Shown piece after piece: positions 1 to 5,699 of a stretch of 9,393 bases of DNA. The notes under the pieces were generated by a model. The model was not told the origin of the DNA. It ran no database searches and saw only the letters and a list, made by a program, of their open reading frames with translations. Numbering within the stretch: the first letter of the stretch is position 1; the number at the start of each line of letters is the position of its first letter. The stretch spans positions 1 through 9,393 of the forward strand of contig CAJTJB010000019.1 in assembly GCA_910576955.1 (NCBI GenBank). The letters run 5' to 3'. This DNA comes from an uncultured Alphaproteobacteria bacterium. Its GTDB lineage: Bacteria > Pseudomonadota > Alphaproteobacteria > RF32 > CAG-239. The position numbers and the translations under genes are program-made.

Positions 1-255
1 TATTCTGCGCGGTCGTCGCCCGCAAGCTGCTAAACTTGTTCCCCGGCGCGGTGTTGGTCGCTCGGCTGTCCCGGCAGGAGAAATCCTACCGGGATAGCGT
101 CATGGCGCACCCGCCGTATGGCTCGGCGCAAAAGGGACGTACCCGATCTGCCCTATACTGCGCCGCCGTTATCTTGCGCCGCTTTCTTTGTCAAGGTTCA
201 AAACAGGTCAAACATACCGTGTTTGCGGAAAGGGGATCGTAAACACGGGGATATA
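1..255. other. Intergenic left edge, no supported gene
   Basis: This stretch lies downstream of the small HTH gene. All three minus-strand frames are broken by stops within short distances. One plus-strand frame is open from the window edge to about 242, but it has no ribosome binding site before any ATG, a composition typical of GC-rich non-coding DNA, and no domain I recognise. In Tn916-like elements the orf8-type gene is followed by a spacer and then xis and int. If that order holds here, they begin beyond position 1; this is inference. The only clear structure is the hairpin at 69-94. Confidence 0.5.
69..94 (-). repeat. Perfect 11-bp hairpin (U·G wobble) downstream of the HTH gene
   Basis: The arms TCCCGGCAGGA (69-79) and TCCTACCGGGA (84-94) flank a 4-base GAAA loop. 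As RNA from the minus strand, the single non-Watson-Crick position is a U·G wobble, so all 11 pairs form. From the plus strand the same position is a C·A mismatch. This suggests the structure matters in minus-strand RNA, the direction of the upstream sigma/HTH genes. No U-tract follows on the minus strand, so it is not a standard intrinsic terminator. It could be an RNA processing or stability element, or a protein-binding dyad. Confidence 0.45.
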
Positions 256-504
256 TCAGACCTTGAAATCCAATACCGCCCGGATAAGCCGGGAACGCAG
301 ACGGTCGTATATGTCCTGATCTGTCCCGTAATATGTATTACCGCGCTCGTCGCGCATTTTGCGGACAGACAGGGTAAGCATATCGCCCTCGTAATGGCTC
401 AACACAATTTTCATTGCGTCCGGGTCGCCTTTGGTTGCGGCTATGATTACCGGGAACGGCAACAAACCGCGTTCGTCGTGGTCGCTGTTACTGTTCTTCG
501 TCAT
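256..504 (-). CDS. Helix-turn-helix protein, Tn916 Orf8-like (HTH_16)
   Basis: This is an 82-residue protein of the small HTH family that accompanies the sigma-like factor in Tn916/Tn1549-type ICEs. Its central segment, LPFPVIIAATKGDPDAMKIV (about residues 15-34), matches the conserved start of that family, and the C-terminal half contains RLRSRLIRAVLDF. The ATG at 504 has a good ribosome binding site (GGAGG at 514-518) and lies inside the last 17 bases of the sigma gene, so the two are probably translationally coupled. In Tn916, Orf7 and Orf8 act together to raise expression of excision and transfer genes. The same job here is an inference from family and order. The protein is full length for its family. 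Confidence 0.82.
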   Translation of the reverse strand: MTKNSNSDHDERGLLPFPVIIAATKGDPDAMKIVLSHYEGDMLTLSVRKMRDERGNTYYGTDQDIYDRLRSRLIRAVLDFKV

Positions 505-931
505 AGGCTCGTTCCTCCAAATAGCGTTTCAGCAGCTCAAAAGAGCTTGTCCGTCGGTACTGTACCGTACTCCTTGAAATATTAAGGAGCTTCGCTATTT
601 CCGGGTCGCTCATTTCAAAGAAATAATACAGTAATACCGTGTCGCGTTTTTCTTCCGGCAGCGCGTGTATAGCGTCAGCCAAAAGTTTCGGCGTAATTTC
701 CATTCCAGCCACATAAAAAGACTTATCATCAGCTTCTTCATTCGCAAAATGACGGTCAGTTGTGTAAAGCTGTTCTTCTTCCTGCGGCAACAGGCTTGAA
801 AAAGCAACTTCACGCAGTTGGTGGTGTCTTACGTCACGGTGGGCGTTGCTTGCTTCATACTTCAACGCCCGTTTGCAGAAACCGTTAAAAGCGCAACGTA
901 TTTCCCATTCGGTACGATTAGGTTCGTTCAT
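488..931 (-). CDS. Sigma-70-like RNA polymerase factor, Tn916 Orf7-like
   Basis: This 147-residue protein ends in a sigma region 4 helix-turn-helix (about residues 87-140). LPEEKRDTVLLYYFFEMSD is followed by the recognition helices EIAKLLNISRSTVQYRR. The N-terminal half resembles a reduced region 2, as in the small sigma-like regulators of conjugative transposons. I chose the ATG at 931 because GGAGG (939-943) sits 7 bases upstream. An open reading frame extends upstream to 1081, but its extra 50 residues are low-complexity Phe/Lys-rich and have no ribosome binding site. By analogy with Tn916 it should direct transcription of the excision and transfer genes. Its leader contains possible attenuators and a hairpin touching its ribosome binding site, so expression is probably controlled after transcription starts. 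Confidence 0.85.
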   Translation of the reverse strand: MNEPNRTEWEIRCAFNGFCKRALKYEASNAHRDVRHHQLREVAFSSLLPQEEEQLYTTDRHFANEEADDKSFYVAGMEITPKLLADAIHALPEEKRDTVLLYYFFEMSDPEIAKLLNISRSTVQYRRTSSFELLKRYLEERAYDEEQ

Positions 932-938
932 GTTCTCA

Positions 939-960
939 CCTCCTTTCGCGTCCGCGAAAG
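939..960 (-). promoter_or_regulatory. Hairpin abutting the sigma-gene Shine-Dalgarno
   Basis: On the minus strand the perfect inverted repeat CTTTCGCG (960-953), GA, CGCGAAAG (950-943) runs straight into the Shine-Dalgarno sequence GGAGG (943-939). The last base of the stem is the first G of the GGAGG, and the preceding AAA of the extended ribosome binding site is also paired. The GGAGG itself is mostly free, so the stem could tune ribosome access rather than block it. Whether it regulates is unknown; the perfect symmetry and its position are seen directly. Confidence 0.5.
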
Positions 961-1060
961 CGGGTGATTGTTTGATTTCCCCTTTCATACCCCACACCAC
1001 AAAAATTTCAAAAACTGCCAAACGAAAGCAGGTCTTTTTGAAAAATTTTTTGAGGATAAA

Positions 1061-1095
1061 GCAAAATACGCCCGTCTGCAAAATGCAAACGGACG
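1061..1095 (-). terminator. Terminator-like hairpin in the sigma-gene leader
   Basis: Minus-strand RNA pairs CGTCCGTTTGC (1095-1085) with GCAGACGGGCG (1079-1069) across a 5-base loop: 11 pairs, two of them G·U. Downstream comes TATTTTGCTTT (1068-1058), a moderate U-rich tract. It lies between the 36-codon short ORF and the sigma gene. It would be expected to stop some transcripts before the sigma gene, as an attenuator. The interrupted U-tract makes partial termination more likely than complete termination. Confidence 0.55.
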
Positions 1096-1116
1096 CAAGG
1101 GAATTGTAAGCAGTAT

Positions 1117-1227
1117 TCAGTTGATTACACAGTTCATATTCATGGGTAAAGTATGCCCCGGTGGTGGACGGGCTTTTTTTGATAAATCAAGAATTGGCGA
1201 ATTTTGTCGATACGGTTTGTGCTTCAC
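1117..1227 (-). CDS. Candidate short leader ORF, 36 aa (GTG start)
   Basis: A 36-codon ORF begins MKHKPYRQNSPILDLSKK (GTG read as Met) and ends MNMNCVIN. It has a near-consensus ribosome binding site, GAAAGGAGGTA (1244-1234), 6 bases before the GTG. It is preceded by the 27-codon candidate ORF and followed by a terminator-like hairpin (1069-1095) and then the sigma gene. The ribosome binding site is the loop of a 7-bp GC stem whose 3' arm includes the first base of the start codon. I do not recognise the peptide. It is basic and Pro-rich in the middle (ARPPPG), a context known to slow ribosomes. A leader peptide role is inferred from position only. Confidence 0.45.
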   Translation of the reverse strand: MKHKPYRQNSPILDLSKKARPPPGHTLPMNMNCVIN

Positions 1228-1251
1228 GGCGGCTACCTCCTTTCGCCGCCG
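1227..1251 (-). promoter_or_regulatory. Stem-loop presenting the ribosome binding site of the 36-codon ORF
   Basis: Arms CGGCGGC (1251-1245) and GCCGCCG (1233-1227) form a 7-bp all-GC stem. The 11-base loop is exactly the Shine-Dalgarno region GAAAGGAGGTA. The GTG start codon begins on the last base of the stem. The preceding 27-codon ORF stops at 1254, so a ribosome sitting at that stop would cover the 5' arm and open the stem. That coupling is inference; the geometry is seen directly. Confidence 0.5.
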
Positions 1252-1253
1252 CT

Positions 1254-1337
1254 TTAACAAAAACCGCGTATTACTTTAGAGGATAAAAGAAACGGCGGCT
1301 TTGATCTCTCAAAAGCCGCCGTGTAAAATAGGCGCAT
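1254..1337 (-). CDS. Candidate short leader ORF, 27 aa, spanning a terminator
   Basis: A 27-codon ORF begins MRLFYTAAFERSKPPFLLSS and ends GFC. GAGG lies 7 bases before its ATG at 1337. The coding sequence runs through both arms of the hairpin at 1292-1322, so an elongating ribosome would melt that hairpin. The pair of prolines falls in the 3' arm. It stops two bases before the hairpin that carries the ribosome binding site of the next short ORF. I do not recognise the peptide. Overlap of a short ORF with a terminator-like stem is typical of attenuation leaders; its translation is not established. Confidence 0.4.
   Translation of the reverse strand: MRLFYTAAFERSKPPFLLSSKVIRGFC
1281..1322 (-). 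terminator. Intrinsic terminator / attenuator after the cargo operon
   Basis: Minus-strand RNA forms a perfect 11-bp stem, ACGGCGGCTTT (1322-1312) with AAAGCCGCCGT (1302-1292), across a 9-base loop. It is followed by TTCTTTTAT (1291-1283). It is about 100 bases past the stop of the ABC permease gene, so it could end the cargo transcript. Its 5' arm can alternatively pair with the upstream segment at 1355-1366, which would make it conditional. Confidence 0.65.
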
Positions 1338-1354
1338 GAAAATACCTCTGCTGT

Positions 1355-1382
1355 ACGACGGCTTTTTTTCTTTTGCCGTCGT
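1355..1382. repeat. Inverted repeat competing with the 1292-1322 terminator
   Basis: ACGACGGC (1355-1362) and GCCGTCGT (1375-1382) form an 8-bp stem with a 12-base T-rich loop. The 1355-1366 segment is also complementary over 12 positions (one wobble on the minus strand) to 1311-1322, the 5' arm of the next hairpin. Pairing of 1355-1366 with 1311-1322 would prevent the terminator, and pairing of 1355-1362 with 1375-1382 would allow it. On the plus strand, the 1311-1322/1355-1366 pairing is followed directly by more T residues and could itself act as a weak terminator with a 32-base loop. Confidence 0.45.
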
Positions 1383-1423
1383 GCGGCAGTTTAATGTTGA
1401 TTTATATATCTTAATTAGTCTAT

Positions 1424-2500
1424 TTATGAAACTTGATGTTTTGCAAAAATCCTACGGGAAATAAAAACACCAATCCCCATAAGTATCAATGCAACTGGTA
1501 CAGCCATTAGTGCATAAAGTACATTACCACTTATTTGTTCTACCGACATGAGGGAAACAAACTGTGCGTGATACAGTGGCAAAAGTGTAATGATTTTGAA
1601 TAATGGGCTTGTTTCAGTAACAGGCAGCATGATAGGGAAAAGATAAATTGCAGCAGAAGCGACTAATGCTACCATTTGATTTTTACATACAGCAGACAAA
1701 ACCAATGTAATACCTGTAATACTAATAGTGTTGGTAAAAGCCAAAAGTATTTGATATTTTAACAATGTACCGCAGGTAATATTAAATGGAATATATCCCT
1801 CAACGAAGTCCGCAGGCGCAAAGAGAATACTGCAATCCAGCCCCCCGTTTCCGTACAGTATAAAAGCATATATAAGGTTAATTGCCGATACAACGATAGT
1901 TACAATCAATGCGGCTAAAATACTTCCAATGATTTTTGCTGTTGCACATTTTGTTTTTCCGTACTTGCTTGTTAAAATGATATTGTCAACGCCCCCATAT
2001 TCTCCCGAAAAAACAGGTGCAGTCATAATAGCGACAACTAATGATAAAACTATAAATATTCTTACCATATTTTCACTTGTTTTGAGCCAACCATGTGTAT
2101 ATCCAATCTTGATTTCTTCATTTCCGAATACATCAGAAACACTAAGACCATTCCAGTTGCCATTCATATCAGAAAATTTACGAAACAAAGCCGATTGCAA
2201 GGAGTTTTGATAAAGATACACTGCATTCATACCATGCAAATCCTGTGTAGGCTTGAACTCTGCAATCATTTGTTGTACCTTTTCATCAGTTAATATTCCC
2301 TCATATTTTTCTGCGACAGACTTATCAATTTCAACGGCTGTCCGCCCTGTACCCTCGCGGTTTTTTCCGTCAAAGGCATACATATTTTGATAAGCCGAAA
2401 AACCCAAAAGGAACGACAAAAGCAACAATGCTATTAAAGTAACTTGTGTAAGACGTTTTGAGAATATTTTCCTCAATTCAAATTGAATTAGTTTTTTCAT
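1424..2500 (-). CDS. ABC-2 type transporter permease
   Basis: This 358-residue membrane protein is the partner of the ATPase encoded just upstream. The first hydrophobic segment (about 17-36, VTLIALLLLSFLLGF) is followed by a roughly 110-residue polar stretch, predicted outside the membrane. Five further hydrophobic segments lie at about 147-167, 187-213, 245-270, 273-293 and 328-350, giving six in all, the ABC-2 permease pattern. The ATG at 2500 overlaps the ATPase stop by 4 bases (ATGA), and AGGAG lies upstream, so the pair is co-translated. Family members with this layout export lantibiotics, bacitracin or other peptides, or act on lipids. The neighbouring two-component system favours antimicrobial defence, but the substrate is unknown. 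It is full length. Confidence 0.85.
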   Translation of the reverse strand: MKKLIQFELRKIFSKRLTQVTLIALLLLSFLLGFSAYQNMYAFDGKNREGTGRTAVEIDKSVAEKYEGILTDEKVQQMIAEFKPTQDLHGMNAVYLYQNSLQSALFRKFSDMNGNWNGLSVSDVFGNEEIKIGYTHGWLKTSENMVRIFIVLSLVVAIMTAPVFSGEYGGVDNIILTSKYGKTKCATAKIIGSILAALIVTIVVSAINLIYAFILYGNGGLDCSILFAPADFVEGYIPFNITCGTLLKYQILLAFTNTISITGITLVLSAVCKNQMVALVASAAIYLFPIMLPVTETSPLFKIITLLPLYHAQFVSLMSVEQISGNVLYALMAVPVALILMGIGVFISRRIFAKHQVS

Positions 2501-3372
2501 TCTTCTGTATCTCCTTTGAAGTAAAATAAATATAAATCTTCCAAATTCGGTTGCACTTTTACTGCATTTTCCATAGGCGGACGATCAGAAATTATCCTTA
2601 ATATCGTTTCGCCCCGGTCTGTGTTACGGAGATTGCTTGTATTAAATGAAGCTGCATATCTTTCAGCATGAGCAGCCGGGACAATACATTCCCATACTTG
2701 CCCGTTAATCTCCGAAGTAATTTCCTGCGGTTCCCCAAAGTGGATAATCTGCCCCGATTTCATCATAATGATTTCTTCTGCGATAAATTCTACATCTGAA
2801 ACAATATGTGTTGACAAAATCACAATGCGGTTTTTAGCAAAGGCACTTATCAAATTACGGAAGCGTACACGCTCTTTTGGGTCAAGCCCCGCCGTTGGTT
2901 CATCTAAGATTAAAATGTGGGGATCGTTGAGCATTGCCTGTGCAATCCCCAAACGCTGCTTCATACCGCCGGAAAAGGTTTTAATCTTATGTCTGCTTTC
3001 AGCAGATAAGCCAACAGCTTCAAGCAGTTCCTTTGATTTTTTCTTTGCTCTTTTTTCACTTAATCCTTTTAGGGCAGATACATACAGCAAAAAATCAAGT
3101 GCTGAAAAATCGGGATAATAGCCAAAGTGTTGTGGGAGATAACCTAAAAGATCACGGTACTTTTCATTAAGTCCCACAATGTTTTTACCATTCAAAACAA
3201 TTTTCCCGGACGTGGGAGTTTGAATATTGCATAACAGTCGCATAAATGTAGTCTTTCCAGCCCCATTTGCGCCTAACAAGCCATAAACGCCATTTGTCAG
3301 AGTTATATTCAAATGGTTTACAGCAGTTTTTGAGCCAAATTTTTTGGTCAGCTCGATTGTCTTTAATTCCAT
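2497..3372 (-). CDS. ABC transporter ATP-binding protein
   Basis: This 291-residue ATPase powers the adjacent permease. All motifs are present: Walker A GANGAGKT (34-41), Q-loop Gln81 in LPQHFG, signature FSGGM (133-137), Walker B ILILDEP (153-159), D-loop and the switch His189 in STHI. A C-terminal extension of about 80 residues follows, as in BcrA/EcsA-type drug and peptide exporters. The ATG at 3372 has AAGGAG upstream. The gene is separated from the sensor kinase by 80 bases holding a strong hairpin, so its transcription may be uncoupled from the regulators or depend on read-through. The exported substrate cannot be read from the sequence. Confidence 0.9.
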   Translation of the reverse strand: MELKTIELTKKFGSKTAVNHLNITLTNGVYGLLGANGAGKTTFMRLLCNIQTPTSGKIVLNGKNIVGLNEKYRDLLGYLPQHFGYYPDFSALDFLLYVSALKGLSEKRAKKKSKELLEAVGLSAESRHKIKTFSGGMKQRLGIAQAMLNDPHILILDEPTAGLDPKERVRFRNLISAFAKNRIVILSTHIVSDVEFIAEEIIMMKSGQIIHFGEPQEITSEINGQVWECIVPAAHAERYAASFNTSNLRNTDRGETILRIISDRPPMENAVKVQPNLEDLYLFYFKGDTEE

Positions 3373-3395
3373 ATAAAACTCCTTTCTTCACTGAA

Positions 3396-3432
3396 AGCAA
3401 AAATACTCTCCATGTGTTTTCATGGAGAGTAT
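3396..3432 (-). terminator. Hairpin between sensor kinase and ABC genes
   Basis: A perfect 12-bp stem, ATACTCTCCATG (3403-3414) with CATGGAGAGTAT (3421-3432), has a 6-base loop. On the minus strand it is followed at once by TTTTGCTTT (3402-3394). It lies 20 bases past the kinase stop and about 30 bases before the ABC ribosome binding site. It could be a partial terminator that sets ABC expression below that of the regulators, or an attenuator. Because the dyad is perfect and AT/GC mixed, it could instead be an operator for the response regulator; the trailing T-run favours the terminator reading. Confidence 0.6.
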
Positions 3433-3452
3433 AAAGGGGAATTATCTACTTT

Positions 3453-4634
3453 TTATCTACAAGGCATTGATTCAAAAAATGCAGAAACTTTTGAACCATT
3501 TGGAATATTGTCAATTTTCAAATAGCCGCCGTGATGTTCGCAGAGTAATTTACATATATATAGCCCAAGTCCAAAGTGGTCGGAATGGTCTGTTTCCTCT
3601 GTAAAATATGGAGCTGTTACCTTATGCAGACTATTTTTATCAAAGCCTTTTCCGTCGTCTGATACCGAAAGCAAAAAAATGTTATCCTTTAAAGCGAAAG
3701 ATAATGTTACCGTAGTTTGGGCATACCGTACAGCATTTGAAATCAGATTATTACATACTTGTGAAATAAACGAACTATCAAGAGAGAGCCGTGAAACAGA
3801 CACTTCATTTTGCAAACGCAGCTCTTTTTCATTTTGTGCGCATACAATTTTTGCACTTTCATACAGAGAAGATAGAAATGGCTGCAAAAGAATAGGTTTG
3901 CACTCCGGCTGTGTATCTTCTATGCGGTGGAGTTTGCTCATGCTGCTTACATAGGTTTCCATACGTGATATATGCTTTCCCATAGTAACGGCAATTTCTT
4001 TAGTTTGAGAATGCTCGCTTGTTTGCAGCATTTCATCATACCCTTTCAATACTGTAAGCGGAGTACGCAGATCATGCGCAAAGGCAGCATTAAGTTGTTT
4101 GCGTTCCTCGACTTGCCTCCACATTTCAGAAAAGTTACCCACAAGAGTAGTCCGCATAATTTCAAAGGAAGTACATAGCTGCCCTAATTCGTCTTTACTG
4201 TCATATTCGATTGAAAAATTCAAATCGTTGTTTGATATTTTTTCAGACGCTGCCCGCAGTTCTGCAAGCGGGATTTTCAATTTATTTCTATAAAACAGTA
4301 AAGACGCCGCCATGATACATAAAGCAGAATAAACAGGTGTAACAATTATAGGTATCAGCTCCAACAAGGCTATTGCGCGTTCGTCTTGTTTAGACATTGG
4401 GATAGTTGTATCACCGATAAAAGCACCATTACCCAACTGTTCACCCTGTTCATTCGTCAAGTAATACTTTTCACCAGTTAAAGGATAAGATGATTTGATT
4501 TTATTGGCAATGCTACCACATATCGAAAATGTCACTACTGAAAGAATTATGGCAATAACAGCAAAAACAACAATATAAAATATAAGGCTTTTTCGGAGAG
4601 ATAAATTTCGTCCGGGACGTTCTATTTTATCCAT
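3453..4634 (-). CDS. Membrane sensor histidine kinase
   Basis: This 393-residue kinase partners the response regulator encoded upstream. Two membrane segments (about 16-43 and 90-115) enclose a short outside loop of roughly 45 residues. A HAMP linker (about 116-168) follows, then the H-box AFAHDLRTPLT with phospho-acceptor His187, the N-box CNNLISNAVRYA (294-305), G1 DDGKG (326-330) and G2 GLGL (355-358). All catalytic motifs look intact. I chose the ATG at 4634, which lies within the last 13 bases of the regulator gene and has GGGGGTG upstream. An earlier in-frame start at 4652 would only add six residues. The small sensor loop resembles kinases that sense at the membrane, such as those for cell-envelope antimicrobials. 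The signal is unknown, and there is no specific support for calling it VanS. Confidence 0.9.
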   Translation of the reverse strand: MDKIERPGRNLSLRKSLIFYIVVFAVIAIILSVVTFSICGSIANKIKSSYPLTGEKYYLTNEQGEQLGNGAFIGDTTIPMSKQDERAIALLELIPIIVTPVYSALCIMAASLLFYRNKLKIPLAELRAASEKISNNDLNFSIEYDSKDELGQLCTSFEIMRTTLVGNFSEMWRQVEERKQLNAAFAHDLRTPLTVLKGYDEMLQTSEHSQTKEIAVTMGKHISRMETYVSSMSKLHRIEDTQPECKPILLQPFLSSLYESAKIVCAQNEKELRLQNEVSVSRLSLDSSFISQVCNNLISNAVRYAQTTVTLSFALKDNIFLLSVSDDGKGFDKNSLHKVTAPYFTEETDHSDHFGLGLYICKLLCEHHGGYLKIDNIPNGSKVSAFFESMPCR

Positions 4635-5296
4635 TTGTAACCACACCCCCAAACCGTTTCAATATACACCCGGTCAGTATGCGCCGCAATTTTTGTTCGT
4701 ATCCTGCGGATATGTTCTGTTACAACGCTACTGTCCCCCTCACTGTCGTAACCCCAAATACGCTCATAAATCCGTTCTTTATCAAAGACCTGTCCCGGAT
4801 TTTGGGATAGCAATTCTACAATATCAAATTCCTTTTTCGCAAGCCCAACACGTTTATCGGAAAAAAACAGACAACGCTCTAAATAGTCAATCGTCAAATC
4901 GCCGGAAAATCTTACCTGTGCTTCAAAGCTGTGCCGCTTTTCCCGCCGCAAGTGGGCGATTACCCTTGCTTCAAGCTCCATAAGCGAAAAAGGCTTGACT
5001 ATATAATCATCACCACCGGCGGCAAACCCCCTTACCTTATCAGTATCTTCAATTCGGGCAGTTAAAAAAAGGATAGGGCAGGATATATAATTGCGAATGC
5101 GTTCACAAACTTCTAAGCCGTCCAATCCGGGCATATTTATATCAAGTAAAATAATGTTTGGTTGCCGCTCTATTTGTTTTAATGCTTCTTCGCCATTTGT
5201 GGCAAATAAAACAAGATAGCCTTTGCTTTCAAAAAAGCTACGGAGCATTAACACAATGTCTATTTCATCATCAACTATCAATATTTTTGTATTCAT
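4622..5296 (-). CDS. OmpR/PhoB-family response regulator
   Basis: This 224-residue regulator has a receiver domain with the acidic pair Asp9/Asp10, phospho-acceptor Asp52 in LLDINMPGLDG, Thr79 and Lys101 (VKPF). A winged-helix DNA-binding domain follows (about 128-224) and ends VYIETVWGCGYKWIK, typical of the family. The ATG at 5296 has GGAGGTG 7 bases upstream. A longer in-frame start at 5335 is rejected because it lacks a ribosome binding site and lies inside the spacer. The gene overlaps the kinase gene by 13 bases, so they are coupled. Its likely targets are its own promoter and the ABC genes; no clear direct-repeat binding site was identified. Confidence 0.92.
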   Translation of the reverse strand: MNTKILIVDDEIDIVLMLRSFFESKGYLVLFATNGEEALKQIERQPNIILLDINMPGLDGLEVCERIRNYISCPILFLTARIEDTDKVRGFAAGGDDYIVKPFSLMELEARVIAHLRREKRHSFEAQVRFSGDLTIDYLERCLFFSDKRVGLAKKEFDIVELLSQNPGQVFDKERIYERIWGYDSEGDSSVVTEHIRRIRTKIAAHTDRVYIETVWGCGYKWIK

Positions 5297-5342
5297 TTTT
5301 TTGCACCTCCGTATCAAATTGAAGATAGCAGACAATTCTCAA

Positions 5343-5531
5343 TTATTTATCTACTTTTTGAACTACCTTTTTACGTGCGTCAACAGGCTTCTCTGCGTCT
5401 TTTGGTATCAACCACATACGGCTGAATTTTGCCACACCGGGTATGCGGTTTTCCTCACATAGCTTTTGTACCCGTCTTTCTGAAATACCCCATTTTTTAG
5501 CTGCTTCCGGGGCAGAAATAAACTCTAACAT
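5343..5531 (-). CDS. Small HTH (MerR/excisionase-like) DNA-binding protein
   Basis: This 62-residue protein consists of one winged helix-turn-helix unit: SAPEAAKKWGISERRVQKLC followed by the wing FSRMWLIPKDAEKP and a basic tail. The ATG at 5531 has GGAG 7 bases upstream; two earlier in-frame ATGs are too close to or upstream of that site. It is the first gene after the TTGAAT-N17-TATAAT promoter, with 46 bases between it and the response regulator. It is therefore probably co-transcribed with the two-component system and may modulate that promoter. The fold is shared with phage and transposon excisionases, but its position far from any integrase argues for a regulator. Such single-HTH proteins are common in clostridial ICE cargo. 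Confidence 0.75.
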   Translation of the reverse strand: MLEFISAPEAAKKWGISERRVQKLCEENRIPGVAKFSRMWLIPKDAEKPVDARKKVVQKVDK

Positions 5532-5566
5532 TTTCATTCTCCTTTTCTCCAAACTCTATCAGTATA

Positions 5567-5595
5567 ATTATATACGGTTAGCCGAATAAATTCAA
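5567..5595 (-). promoter_or_regulatory. Sigma-A promoter for the HTH/two-component operon
   Basis: On the minus strand, -35 TTGAAT (5595-5590) and -10 TATAAT (5572-5567) are separated by exactly 17 bases. The -10 lies 36 bases before the ATG at 5531. The -10 is perfect and the -35 matches four of six consensus positions. It should drive the small HTH gene, response regulator and kinase. Confidence 0.7.
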
Positions 5596-5699
5596 GGCGT
5601 TTGTTATAGCGTTTAGGAATTATTTAAGCTAATAAGCAGAATTGTGTAAGCATATCCAAGAGGAAAGGTGAACAGTAAAATGTAATAGGGTGAATAACT

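Noticed and set aside
36..242. Plus-strand open frame of 68 codons at the left edge
   Set aside because: No ribosome binding site, no recognisable family, and composition like GC-rich non-coding DNA. It lies in the spacer where related elements have no gene that I can name.
118..585. Plus-strand frame of 155 codons
   Set aside because: It is antisense to the HTH and sigma genes, which have family matches and good ribosome binding sites.
932..1081. 50-residue N-terminal extension of the sigma gene
   Set aside because: Phe/Lys-rich, crosses the leader hairpin, has no ribosome binding site, and the ATG at 931 has an ideal GGAGG.
1155..1180. Plus-strand GCCC...GGGC followed by seven T, resembling a terminator
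   Set aside because: Only four base pairs with an 11-base loop and no plus-strand gene upstream. The region is better explained as the minus-strand 36-codon ORF.
932..1423. Hidden tetracycline-resistance gene, as in Tn916 at this place
   Set aside because: The interval is under 500 bases with only short frames; no ribosomal-protection gene or fragment is visible.
3453..5296. VanR/VanS vancomycin-resistance regulators
   Set aside because: The domains are generic OmpR/HisKA types, and no van resistance genes are present. The linked genes encode an ABC exporter instead.
3442..5359. Direct repeat TTATCTACTTTTT at 3442-3454 and 5347-5359, possibly cassette borders
   Set aside because: Thirteen AT-rich bases repeated once in 9.4 kb is close to chance, and the copies overlap the ends of two coding regions rather than the cassette edges.
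5343..5531. Excisionase of the ICE
   Set aside because: The fold is excisionase-like, but no integrase is adjacent. It is the first gene of the two-component operon, so a regulator is more likely.
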